Positions 39,346-48,286 of a stretch of DNA of 64,000 bases are shown here, in pieces (within the stretch, counting starts at the first letter, position 1; the number at the start of each line of letters is the position of its first letter). The stretch lies in assembly GCF_002836515.1 (NCBI RefSeq), contig NZ_PJBC01000058.1:1-64000 (forward strand), in the 5' to 3' direction. A program made the translations under genes and the position numbers. A model generated the notes under the pieces. That model did no database searches. It was not told the origin of the DNA and saw only the letters and a list, made by a program, of their open reading frames with translations. The DNA comes from Pseudomonas sp. Choline-02u-1 (GTDB lineage Bacteria; Pseudomonadota; Gammaproteobacteria; Pseudomonadales; Pseudomonadaceae).

Positions 39346-39924
39346 TCACATTTGCGCCACCGGACACGGCCCACCGGCATCGGTCCACAGCTTGAACTGC
39401 GCGACGAAAATATCGTGCGGCACCGGTACCGGCGCGCGCCCCGCCCCGGGATTCCAGCCCCAGAGCACCAGCTTGTCTTCGCTGACATGTTTTAACAGCG
39501 CGGCAAAATCGCGATCGCCGTTGCTCGCGCGGTCCTTGATCATTGCGCACAGCTTGTCCGAGGGCAGGCCGATCCAGGCCATTTTGTGCGCCGCTGGCGG
39601 CAGGCTCCAGTGCGGCGCGCCCGGCGGCGCATGGGGGCCGTAACTGGCCGGCGGATTGCTTTCAGCGTGGCAGGTCGCGCAGGGCAAACCGGCAGCGCCC
39701 TTGCCGTCCATGCCGCGCACCACATTCATCGCGTGGGGGATGCCGGCGTCGAACTGCAGCGGCGAATCGCCGGGAATGTGGCAGTTTTGGCAGCGCGGGC
39801 TCTGAAAGACTTTCTGCACCGTGCCAAAGGCTTTCAGAGCTTCCTGATCTTCGGCAAACAGGTCCGAGGCATAGCCACCGAGACCGAGCAAAACGACGGT
39901 ACCCAACACAAGATGTCGTTTCAT
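39346..39924 (-). CDS. Cytochrome c subunit of the molybdenum hydroxylase operon
   Basis: A 192-residue exported protein with a signal peptide ([17 protein letters not shown]) and two CxxCH haem-binding motifs (CQNCH and CATCH), so it may carry two haems c in the periplasm. It begins one base after the stop of the large molybdopterin subunit, and would take electrons from that enzyme to the respiratory chain. Because the large subunit gene is frameshifted in this sequence, the cytochrome may be left without its partner. Confidence 0.85.
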   Translation of the reverse strand: MKRHLVLGTVVLLGLGGYASDLFAEDQEALKAFGTVQKVFQSPRCQNCHIPGDSPLQFDAGIPHAMNVVRGMDGKGAAGLPCATCHAESNPPASYGPHAPPGAPHWSLPPAAHKMAWIGLPSDKLCAMIKDRASNGDRDFAALLKHVSEDKLVLWGWNPGAGRAPVPVPHDIFVAQFKLWTDAGGPCPVAQM

Positions 39925-39925
39925 C

Positions 39926-42087
39926 TCACACCCCTGCCAGTTGCAGTGGCAGTTCACGCAGGCGTTGCCCGGTCAGGGCGAACACCGCATTGGCCACGGC
40001 CGGCGCGGTTGGCGGTACGCCGGGCTCGCCGATGCCTCCGGGCTTTTCTGTGCTGGGGACGATATGCACTTCCACCGCCGGCATTTCGTTGAGCCGCAAC
40101 ACCTGATAATCGTGATAGTTGGACTGCATCACGCCGCCGTCCTTCACGGTGAGCTTGCTGTGCAGCGCCATGCCGAGGCCGAAGGTGATGCATGATTCCA
40201 TCTGCGCGGTAATGCTCTGCGGGTTGACTGCAATGCCGCAGTCCACGGCGCAGACCACCCGATGCACACGGATCACCAGATTGTCCTGCGACACCTCGGC
40301 AACCTGAGCCACGTAGCTGCCGAACGACTCGTGCACCGCCACACCGAGGGCATGTCCGTCGGGTAGCGGTGCGCCCCAACTGGCCTTCTCCACCGCCAGA
40401 TTGAGCACGCCGAGATGGCGCGGGTGCGCCTTGAGCAACGTTCGCCGGTACTCCACCGGATCCTTGCCCGCCGCCGTCGCCAGTTCATCGATCAGCGATT
40501 CCATGACGAAACCCGTGTGGGTGTGGCCGACCGAACGCAGCCACAACACATTGATGCCGGTCTGCGGCGAATGCAGGTCGACTTGATGATGAGGCAGATC
40601 CTTGATGTAGGGGCTGTCGGCCACGCCTTCGACCGAGGTGGCATCGATGCCGTTCTTGACCATCGCTGCCTCGAGCATCGTCCCGGCCATGATCGACTGC
40701 CCCACCAGCACATGCTGCCAGCTCATCGGCAAGCCGTCAGCGCCCAGCCCGACCTGGGCCTTGTGCAAGTACATCGAGCGGTAATAACCGCCGCGAATGT
40801 CATCTTCACGTGCCCACACGGTTTTCACCGGCAGGCCCGTGCTTTTGCGACTTGCACGGCTTCGGCGACGAAGTCCGATGTCGGATTGGCACGGCGACCG
40901 AAGCCACCACCAAGGAATTCGGTGTGAATCTCTACCTGCTCGGGCTTGAGCCCGGTGATCTTGCTGGCGACCATTTGGTCCAGCGTCTGAAACTGCGTGC
41001 CGGTCCAGATCTCGCATTTGCCGGCACTGATCTTCACCGTGCAATTGAGCGGTTCCATCGGCGCGTGGGCCAGATACGGCACGCTGTACTCGACGTCGAT
41101 CTTCTTCGTAGCCTTGGCGAAATTGGCTTTGGCGTCCCCAGCCTGAGTGGCAGAGGTGCCCGGCGTCGCCGCCAGTTTGCGGAAACTCTCCAGCAGTTTT
41201 TCACTGCTCATGTCGGCCAGCGGCCCGAGATCCCAATCGACCTTCAGAGCATCACGCCCCAGTTTCGCTGCCCAGAAATGCTCGGCCACCACCGCTACTC
41301 CGCTGGGCACCTGCAGCACTTTGTGCACGCCGGGAATGGCCAGCGCTGCGGCGCCTTCAAAGGATTTGACCGTGGCGCCAAACACCGGCGCACGGGCGAC
41401 CATGGCGGTCATCAAGCCTTCGAATTGCACATCCATGCCGAACTTGGCACGACCGGTGATTTTTTCCGGGGTGTCGAGGCGTTTGGTTGGTTTTCCGATG
41501 ACTTTCCAATCCTTGGCTTCCTTGAAGGTGATGGTTTTTGGGTCTGGTACCGGCAGTTGGCCCGCGGCATCGGCCAGTTCGCCGTAAGTCGCGCGCTGGT
41601 CCCCGGCGATCACCACGCCGGATTCGGTGCGAATCGTCGACGGCGCGACGTCGAAGCGTTTCGCGGCAGCTTCCACCAGCATCTGCCGCGCCGTCGCCCC
41701 GGCCAGTCGATAACGGTCGAACTCCATCCAGGTCGACGTCGAGCCGCCGGTGATCTGCATACCGCCAAACGCCGGCAAGCCGTAGTCGGCCGCCGAGGCT
41801 GGCGAGTGCTCGACGCGGATGTTCGACCAGTCGGCGTCCAGCTCTTCGGCAATGAGCATGGTCAGGCCGGTCCAGATGCCCTGGCCCATTTCCGAATGGC
41901 CGAGCAGCACGGTGACGCTGTTGTCCGCCGCGATGCGCAGGAACGCGTTGGGTGCGAACGTCTTGTTTTCGTTCTCTGCCGCCCTGGCAAAGCGATTGGC
42001 CCCAGGGACCACAAACGCCACCATCAGACCGCCGCCCACCACGGCGCTGCCTTTGAGAAAACCCCGACGCGTTAGCGGACTGTTCAT
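39926..42087 (-). pseudogene. Molybdopterin-binding hydroxylase large subunit, frameshifted
   Basis: A xanthine/aldehyde oxidase-family large subunit of the IorB type. The N-terminus has a Tat signal (LTRRGFLKG). The first reading frame runs to about 40829 and ends shortly after the segment EAVQVAKA; the rest, from STGLPVKTVWAREDD to the end, continues in another frame. Adding one A to the run of four (TTTT on the plus strand at 40843-40846) restores VAKSTGLPVK and a protein of about 720 residues, the normal length. The C-terminal catalytic loop [13 protein letters not shown] is intact. Either a recent one-base loss or a sequencing error in a short homopolymer explains this. Active-site regions on both sides look unspoiled. 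Confidence 0.85.
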
Positions 42088-42108
42088 CGCCTATCTCCCC
42101 CAGAAAAA

Positions 42109-42564
42109 TCAGCCGATGTCGGCGGCGCGTTTGACCGCTGCGCGAATGCGCGGATAGGTGCCGCAGCGGCAAATGTTGCCGGAGAGCGCCTGATCGATAT
42201 CGCTGTCGGTGGGGTTGGGGATTTTCGCCAGCAACGCGGCGGCGGACATGATCTGCCCGGACTGGCAGTAACCGCACTGCACCACATCGAGTTCGGCCCA
42301 GGCTTGCTGTACCGGGTGCGAGCCATCGGTGGACAAGCCTTCGATGGTAAGAATTTTCTGCCCGTGGGCGACGGCCGTGGCCGGGGTGATGCAGGAACGT
42401 AATGGCGCCCCGTCAATGTGCACGGTACAGGCGCCACACTGGGCCATGCCGCAGCCGAACTTCGTCCCGGTCAGGTGCGCTACATCGCGCAGAACCCAGA
42501 GCAGCGGCATGTCCGCGGGGACATCGAGCTCCTGATCCTTGCCATTGATATTCAGGGTCAGCAT
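42109..42564 (-). CDS. (2Fe-2S) subunit of molybdenum hydroxylase (IorA type)
   Basis: A 151-residue iron-sulfur protein with two clusters. The plant-ferredoxin-like site is [15 protein letters not shown] with a later Cys in LRSC; the second site is CGYCQSGQ together with CRCGTYPRI. It moves electrons from the molybdenum centre of the large subunit towards the cytochrome. The ATG at 42562-42564 has GAGGA. It is the first gene of the three-gene operon, 21 bases before the large-subunit gene. The substrate may be an aldehyde or N-heterocycle. Confidence 0.93.
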   Translation of the reverse strand: MLTLNINGKDQELDVPADMPLLWVLRDVAHLTGTKFGCGMAQCGACTVHIDGAPLRSCITPATAVAHGQKILTIEGLSTDGSHPVQQAWAELDVVQCGYCQSGQIMSAAALLAKIPNPTDSDIDQALSGNICRCGTYPRIRAAVKRAADIG

Positions 42565-42723
42565 CGGGTGATTTCCTCAGACTCACGGTGTTGCGAAGGG
42601 GTGTCGCTGTGGTCACAAAACCTACGGACGCCCGCGCTTATCCCTTTCAGCAAAGCCTAAATTGCGCAGCAAGCGAGGCGTTGTGACCAGCGGTCATGCA
42701 AAGGCCTCGCGTTGTCTGAAACG

Positions 42724-43035
42724 ACGCCTTCGCGAGCAAGCCCGCTCCCACATGGTCCAGAGGTGGATGCAAGGACTGTGAACATCGGTGAAACCTGTGG
42801 GAGCGAGCAGGATTACTCCCACAAGAACTGACGGTCGACGCATGGATCGTGAACATCGGTGAAACCTGTGGGAGCGAGCAGGATTACTCCCACAAGAACT
42901 GACGGTCGACGCATGGATCGTGAACATCGGTGAAACCTGTGGGAGCGGGCTTGCTCGCGAAGGCGTCTGTTCAGTCAGCTCAGCTGTGACTGATACACCG
43001 CTTTCGCGAGCAGGATTACTCCTACCGGGACGCGT
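42724..43035. repeat. Mixed REP cluster with a 71-bp tandem repeat
   Basis: This gap (42565-43081) holds a reverse REP at 42724-42753, then a 71-bp unit repeated in tandem (copies begin at 42781 and 42852, with a third, partial copy at 42923 that ends in a normal GTGGGAGCGGGCTTGC REP). The unit contains its own hairpin, GTGGGAG...CTCCCAC with a 12-base loop CGAGCAGGATTA. A hybrid of both REP types follows at about 43000-43029. No gene is evident in the gap. Confidence 0.85.
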
Positions 43036-43081
43036 CGGGATGTTCAGGACCGCGATGAGTTTGCTAATCCTCTTGCCGTCC

Positions 43082-43456
43082 CTAACCTTCACGATCCCCC
43101 CGGTAATGCCCAGCCAGCGGAAAATCCGGCAGCCACGATTCGCGGCGTACCGTCCAACTCTCATAAGTCGGCTTCAACTGATCGGCCGCATCCAGCGCGC
43201 CGAGGTTCACCTCGACCTCGTCGCCACTACGGTTGAATACCGATGAGCCACAGCGTGGGCAAAAGTGCCGCCCTTGGTACTCATGGGTTTCGCCGCTGAT
43301 TGTCAGCGCATCTTCAGGAAAAATCGCCGAGGCATGAAACAGCGCCCCATGGACTTTGCGTCAGTCGAGGCAATGGCAGACGCCGACTCGGTAAGGCTCG
43401 CCACTCGCTTGAAAACGGACATCGCCGCATAAACATCCGCCGGTAAATGTCGTCAC
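43082..43456 (-). pseudogene. GFA-family protein interrupted by an in-frame TGA
   Basis: A GFA (glutathione-dependent formaldehyde-activating, CENP-V) family frame of 125 codons. It begins with GTG at 43454-43456 after a perfect AAAGGAG site and reads TTFTGGCLCGDVRF, then GVCHCLD, then a TGA codon at 43361-43363, then RKVHGALFHASAIFP and on to a TAG at 43082-43084. The TGA replaces the third Cys of the CHCxxC zinc motif. The later CPRCGSSVFN zinc pair is intact. One base change (TGC to TGA) explains the break. Everything else looks undamaged, which suggests a recent loss; reading as selenocysteine is possible but unsupported. Confidence 0.82.
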
Positions 43457-43656
43457 GGTTAATCTCCTTTGCGATTTTGATAAACACAATCGCCAGATTG
43501 CGTTTAAAAACACCCTCAGTGCTACGCCACCCAGCCTACTGCAGCTTGCGATATTTCTTACGAGCAGACCTGTACGGGCCGATCTACGGCACCGCAATCC
43601 ATTCGCGGACTGACTACGCTGATCATCCAGCCTGCAACCTGCAGAGGATGATTGCC

Positions 43657-44160
43657 ATGCAACGCGTTCAGAAACTCACGCCGTGCCTGTGGTTCGATGA
43701 TCAGGCCGAGGCCGCTGCGGCATTTTATTGTTCGATCTTTGATCATGCGAAAATCACCGCCCTGACCCACTACAGCAAGGTCGGGCAGGAATTTCACGGG
43801 CAGCCGGAGGGTACGGTGATGACCGTCAGTTTCGAGCTCGACGGCCAGTCGTTTACCGCCCTTAACGGAGGGCCGGTGTTCACCTTCAACGAGGCGATTT
43901 CGTTCCAGGTCAATTGCCAGAATCAGGAGGAAATCGACCACTTCTGGGGCAATCTGTCGGCCGGCGGCCCGGTCGAAGCGCAGCAATGCGGCTGGCTCAA
44001 GGACAAGTTCGGCGTGTCGTGGCAGGTCGTCCATGTCGGCTTTCTGCAAATGTTGCAAGACCCGGACACGCGCAAGTCGCAGCGGGCAATGCAGGCGATG
44101 TTTCAGATGAAAAAGCTCGATGTCGCTGCACTGCAACGGGCATTCGACGGCCAGAGCTAA
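43657..44160 (+). CDS. VOC-family (PhnB/3-demethylubiquinone methyltransferase-like) protein
   Basis: A 167-residue VOC superfamily protein of the PhnB-like group, with the typical opening KLTPCLWFDDQAEAAAAFYC and the segments SFELDGQSFTALNGGP and QCGWLKDKFGVSWQVV. These proteins form a paired beta-alpha-beta fold; their activity is usually unknown despite the methyltransferase label. The ATG at 43657 has AGAGG nine bases upstream; an ATG nine bases earlier is too near the site. It is divergent from the broken GFA gene and 34 bases before an AraC-type regulator on the same strand. Confidence 0.85.
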   Translation: MQRVQKLTPCLWFDDQAEAAAAFYCSIFDHAKITALTHYSKVGQEFHGQPEGTVMTVSFELDGQSFTALNGGPVFTFNEAISFQVNCQNQEEIDHFWGNLSAGGPVEAQQCGWLKDKFGVSWQVVHVGFLQMLQDPDTRKSQRAMQAMFQMKKLDVAALQRAFDGQS

Positions 44161-44194
44161 TACACTCGGGCGCTGACCTGCCGGGATGATCACG

Positions 44195-45028
44195 ATGAAA
44201 CACGCCGCTGCGAAAAACCCCGAGAAAGCCCCGCGCTTCTGGCGCGACGACGGCCTGCCCTTCATCGAAGCGCGGGCCATCGCTGACGGTCGCGAGGTCT
44301 GTTATGCGCGGCACTCCCACGCGCACTTTTCCATCGGTGCGATCACCGCCGGGCGCAGCACTTATGTGCATGAGCAAGCGCAGTATCAAGTGGCGTCCGG
44401 CACCGTGGTGCTGATGAATCCCGGCGATGTACATGCCTGCAACCCGATCGATGATCAGCCGTGGTCGTACGTGATGTTGTATGTCGAAACGCCGTGGCTG
44501 ACAGATTTGCAGCATCAATTGGGGTTTGCGGCGGAGCTGGAATTTCGACGTTTTTCCGACACGCATCTGACCGATGCCGAGTTGTTCGCCAGGTTGATAG
44601 GGTTGTATGAGGTTCTGATTGACGATCAGTTCGAGGTGCTGGCGAAACAGAGCGCGGCGGTGGAGTTTTTCAGTGATTTGCAGCTGCGTCTGAATCCCGC
44701 TGATCAGCCAATACGTGAACCGAATTTCAAGCTGCAACGCGCCGCTGATTTCATCCGTGAACATTGCACCGAGGTGCTGAGCCTCGAGGCAATCTGTGCG
44801 GCGGCGCAGCTGTCGCCGTCGTACCTGATTCGCGCATTCAAGCAGCGTTACGGGATGACGCCACATGCCTTCGTGGTCAACCAGCGCATCCAGTTCGCTC
44901 GCGAGCGCTTGCGCAACGGGCGGTTGATTGCCGATGTGGCGTTGGAGGCCGGGTTTGCCGATCAGGCGCATTTCCAGCGGGCATTCAAACAACATCTGGC
45001 GGCAACGCCGGGGCAGTATCGCGGCTGA
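44195..45028 (+). CDS. AraC-family transcriptional regulator
   Basis: A 277-residue regulator. The N-terminal half has a cupin-like AraC binding domain (HSHAHFSIGAITAGRSTY, then LMNPGDVHACNP); the C-terminal third holds two helix-turn-helix motifs (LSLEAICAAAQLSPSYLIRA and LIADVALEAGFADQAHFQRA). The ATG at 44195 follows GGGATGATCACG; another ATG nine bases upstream is also possible. Regulators of this type often control a nearby exporter, and a LysE-family gene lies just downstream in convergent orientation. Confidence 0.9.
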   Translation: MKHAAAKNPEKAPRFWRDDGLPFIEARAIADGREVCYARHSHAHFSIGAITAGRSTYVHEQAQYQVASGTVVLMNPGDVHACNPIDDQPWSYVMLYVETPWLTDLQHQLGFAAELEFRRFSDTHLTDAELFARLIGLYEVLIDDQFEVLAKQSAAVEFFSDLQLRLNPADQPIREPNFKLQRAADFIREHCTEVLSLEAICAAAQLSPSYLIRAFKQRYGMTPHAFVVNQRIQFARERLRNGRLIADVALEAGFADQAHFQRAFKQHLAATPGQYRG

Positions 45029-45055
45029 GTTTTATCTCCCGTACATGCAACCCCC

Positions 45056-45150
45056 TGTAGGAGCTGACGAGTGCAACGAGGCTGCGATCTTTTGATCGTA
45101 AAAAGCAAAGTCAAAAGATCGCAGCCTCGTTGCACTCGTCAGCTCCTACA
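45056..45150. repeat. Long inverted repeat (REP variant GTAGGAGCTGACGAGTG)
   Basis: Arms of about 40 bases are almost identical in reverse (TGTAGGAGCTGACGAGTGCA and its complement), with a short AT-rich loop. It resembles the GTAGGAGCTGCC family with a longer stem insert. It lies between the convergent AraC and LysE genes and probably terminates both. Confidence 0.9.
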
Positions 45151-45155
45151 GAAAA

Positions 45156-45743
45156 TCAGGTGATCAGCAGATAACCCGCACTCACCGCCAGCAGCAACGC
45201 CATTACCCGATTGAACCAGCGCATCCCCGCCGCGTTGCTCAGATAGCCGCGCAAAAACGTTCCGGCATAGGCCCAGCAGCCCACCGACAGATAGCAGATC
45301 ACCAGATACACCGCCGCAAATTGCCAGACCAGCCGCGCCTCGCCGTCGGCGACAAACGCGCCCATGCCGGCTACGCACGCCAGCCAGGCCTTGGGATTGA
45401 GCCATTGCATCACCGCGCCGTAGAGCATCGACGGCGCGCGGCCGGACTCGCTGGCATGCAACTGGCCGTCATCGCTGGCCAGTTTCCAGGCCATGAACAG
45501 CAGGAACGCCACCCCGGCCCATTGCACCACGCGCGTCATGAACGGCCACAGTTGCAGCACTTCATGCAGGCCCAGGCCCATGAGCACCAGCAACAGCACA
45601 AACCCCAGCGTCGCCCCGGCCACGTGCCGTTGGCTGGCGCGAAAACCGTACTGCGCGCCGGAACTCAACGCGACGATATTGACCGGACCGGGGGTGATGG
45701 ATGCGGCCAGGGCAAACGCCGCCATGGAAAGAATCAGACTCAT
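45156..45743 (-). CDS. LysE-family amino acid exporter
   Basis: A 195-residue inner-membrane protein with about six helices. The family's TPGPVNIVALSSGAQYGFR segment opens it, and the conserved QWLNPKAWLACVAGMGAF is in the middle. LysE/RhtB relatives export amino acids or homoserine lactone-like compounds. It is convergent with the AraC gene beyond a long hairpin. The exported substrate is not deducible. Confidence 0.9.
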   Translation of the reverse strand: MSLILSMAAFALAASITPGPVNIVALSSGAQYGFRASQRHVAGATLGFVLLLVLMGLGLHEVLQLWPFMTRVVQWAGVAFLLFMAWKLASDDGQLHASESGRAPSMLYGAVMQWLNPKAWLACVAGMGAFVADGEARLVWQFAAVYLVICYLSVGCWAYAGTFLRGYLSNAAGMRWFNRVMALLLAVSAGYLLIT

Positions 45744-46048
45744 TGCACACCTGCTTCAAACGAGGAACAAGGTGGCTACGGTAGCGAGCGGCGGGGTTGC
45801 GGTATTGAAGAAAATGCCCCTGAGGATGCGAATCCTCTGGCGAAAGCGGTGTGTCAATCAACCCAATGTTGGCTGGGGCTGACGCCTTCGCGAGCAAGCC
45901 CGCTCCCACCGGGTTGTGTGTGAAATGCAATCTCGGGCCTACCGCAAAACCTGTGGGAGCGAGCTTGCTCGCGAAAGCAGTGGATCAGTCAGCCCGGTGT
46001 TGGCTGTGGATGACGTCTTCGCGAGCAAGCCCGCTCCCACAGAAGCAC
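45744..46048. repeat. Intergenic region with three REPs of the GTGGGAGCGGGCTTGC family
   Basis: The 305-base gap contains a reverse REP at about 45882-45911, a forward copy at 45950-45980 (with GAGCGAGC instead of GAGCGGGC) and a reverse copy at 46012-46042. The last lies right next to the bphP stop and may cap its transcript. No gene is evident. The part nearest the LysE gene (45744-45880) should hold its promoter. Confidence 0.85.
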
Positions 46049-48286
46049 TCAGGCCAGACGCGGCACGGTGAAGCGGAATTCGCTGCCCTGCCCCGGCTCG
46101 CTCTCGGCGACGATCTGTCCGCCGTGAGCTTCGACGATACCTTGGGTGATGTACAAACCCAGGCCCGTACCGGTCGGGTTGCCTTCCTTCACAGTCCAGT
46201 AGCGATCGAACACATGCGGCAAGTGCTCTTTGGGAATGCCTTCGCCGCTGTCACGCACGATAAAGACAATTTCGTCGCCCACCGATTTGGCGTGCACGCC
46301 CACCGTGCCCATGCGCGGGGTGAATTTGATCGCGTTGCCGACCAGGTTCGACAGCACTTGAAACAACCGCTCGGGGTCGGCGTGGATGCGCAAATCAGGA
46401 TCAGCCTGGAATGAAATGCTGATGTCCTTGTCATGGGCCAGCGGCGACAGCAGCGACTGCGCCTCTTCGAAGATAAGCCCGACGTCCAGCGCTTGCGGGG
46501 TGATCGAATAGCGCCCGGCGTCGATTTTCGAGGTATCGAGCAGGTCTTCCAGCAGCGTGTTCATCCGCGTCGTGGCCTGTTGCATGGTGTCGATCGCCGT
46601 CGAAATGCGCCGCGAGGTGTGCGCGCCTTCGGAACTGAAGGCCTTCTGCATCATGCCGCAGAGCATCGAAATCACCGTCATCGGGTTGCGCAGATCATGG
46701 GAAACCACCGCCACCAGTTCGTCGCGCGCACGCACGGCCTCCTGCTCACGGCGCACCTGGCGGGCCAGGTCGTTTTCCAGCGCCGAACGACGCAGGTCGT
46801 TGGCGGCGAACAGATCACCGTGGCTCCACTTGGTGGAAATCCCGGCCATCTCGACTTTCCAGATCTCGAACGAGGTGCGCGGACGCAGGCGCAGGCCCGC
46901 GTCGGAGTTTTCCAGGTCCAGCGGTTTGCGCGGGTCGCCGCTCCAGTTGATGTTTTCCTTCGCTTCCGGACGGAACCACAACACGCCGTTGTCCACCGGT
47001 TTGGGCAGGCTCATGGCGAGCACACCGCTGGCAACCGACTGGTAATGCGCGGCTGGCGGGTAGACGCTGGACAGGTGATGACTGGCAAACACCGGCTCGC
47101 CGCGCGCCTGCAGCCATTTGTGCAATGCACGGATCGCTTCCGGCTCGGGGCAGTTGCCGTAACGGTGCAATTGCTTGTCTTCGATGATCGCGATGCCGCC
47201 GGCATTGACCAGCGCCATCAGCGTCGCCGGCTGCTGAGCGAGGCCGTCGAACACGTTCTGCGGCGAATCGATCATCGCCTGATTGAGCAATGCCAGCGCC
47301 TCGACCTTTTCTTCGCGCTGACGGGTCAGCTCAAGGGTTTCCATCGCACTGATCTGCAGCGACAGCACCTGGCCGATGGTCTGGCAGGCCATGCGCAATT
47401 CATGCGGCACGTGCAGCGGCTGGCGGTTGCCGCAGCTGATCAAGCCCCAGAGCTTGTCGCCCTTGAGCAGGGAAATGCTCATCGACGACAGCACGCCCAT
47501 GTTCTTCATGTACTGGCAGTGAATCGGCGAGACGCTGCGCAGCGTGGCGAAACTCAAGTCCAGCGGCGTCTGCGTGTCGGGGCGCAATTTCGGCACCAGC
47601 GGCACCGGCTGATAGTCGGCGTTGGGGATGATCCGCAGCCAGTTGGTGCGATACAGCTCGCGCGCCTGCTCGGGGATGTCCGAGGCCGGAAAGAACAGGC
47701 CGTTGAACACTTCCATCGACGGATCGGACGCTTCGGCGATGACCTGACCGTGGCCCTCCTCCTCGAAGCGATAAATCAGCACCCGGTCGTAACCGGTCAT
47801 TGCCTGGATTTCCTTGACACTGATGTCGTACAGGGCCTGCAGCGTGGTCGCCGCTTGCAGGCGCTGGAGCATGCGCCCCAGGTGGGTCTTGACCCCGGCG
47901 ACATTGCGCGGCTCGAAATTTTTTACGTGGATCTCAAGCTCAAGAATCAGCACACCCTGATGCCGGTGGAGCAAACCTTCAAACGCGGTGCCGTTGAGTT
48001 CGAAACGCAGCGGCGCCGCCTCGGAGAACGTCGCCTGCTGCAGGGCTTCGAGCACTTGCGCGGTGTGTTCAACACCGATCAGGCTGTGCAGCGGCTGGCC
48101 GATCAGCGATTCGGGCGCGCGGGCCAGCAGGGTTTCGACATTGGCGCTGACCTGGATGATCTGCAACGCAGGCTCGGTCAGGGTCAGCAGCAAGCCATGT
48201 GGTTGAATCGCGCCGGGAAAGCGGATCGGCTCGTCGGCACAATTGGCCAGCAGTTCTTCAAAGGCTTGTTGGTCTTGCAGGTTCAT
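46049..48286 (-). CDS. bphP: Bacteriophytochrome histidine kinase
   Basis: A 745-residue red/far-red photoreceptor kinase. The N-terminus has the biliverdin-attaching Cys16 (LLANCADEPIRFPGAIQPHG) in the PAS domain; the GAF domain has PASDIPEQAR and the chromophore pocket QYMKNMGV; the PHY domain follows. The C-terminal part is a histidine kinase with H-box VVSHDLRNPM, an N-box GNAIKFTP and G-boxes (DSGEGIP, GTGLGLYI). There is no receiver domain and no response regulator gene next to it, so its phosphotransfer partner lies elsewhere. It overlaps bphO by four bases. Confidence 0.96.
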   Translation of the reverse strand: MNLQDQQAFEELLANCADEPIRFPGAIQPHGLLLTLTEPALQIIQVSANVETLLARAPESLIGQPLHSLIGVEHTAQVLEALQQATFSEAAPLRFELNGTAFEGLLHRHQGVLILELEIHVKNFEPRNVAGVKTHLGRMLQRLQAATTLQALYDISVKEIQAMTGYDRVLIYRFEEEGHGQVIAEASDPSMEVFNGLFFPASDIPEQARELYRTNWLRIIPNADYQPVPLVPKLRPDTQTPLDLSFATLRSVSPIHCQYMKNMGVLSSMSISLLKGDKLWGLISCGNRQPLHVPHELRMACQTIGQVLSLQISAMETLELTRQREEKVEALALLNQAMIDSPQNVFDGLAQQPATLMALVNAGGIAIIEDKQLHRYGNCPEPEAIRALHKWLQARGEPVFASHHLSSVYPPAAHYQSVASGVLAMSLPKPVDNGVLWFRPEAKENINWSGDPRKPLDLENSDAGLRLRPRTSFEIWKVEMAGISTKWSHGDLFAANDLRRSALENDLARQVRREQEAVRARDELVAVVSHDLRNPMTVISMLCGMMQKAFSSEGAHTSRRISTAIDTMQQATTRMNTLLEDLLDTSKIDAGRYSITPQALDVGLIFEEAQSLLSPLAHDKDISISFQADPDLRIHADPERLFQVLSNLVGNAIKFTPRMGTVGVHAKSVGDEIVFIVRDSGEGIPKEHLPHVFDRYWTVKEGNPTGTGLGLYITQGIVEAHGGQIVAESEPGQGSEFRFTVPRLA

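Noticed and set aside
40825..40870. Programmed frameshifting in the molybdopterin subunit gene
   Set aside because: The four-A run is short, no stimulatory hairpin was evident and relatives use a single frame; a deletion or sequencing error is simpler.
42784..42970. Repeated small frames within the 71-bp repeat
   Set aside because: They only translate the repeat unit and have no ribosome sites.
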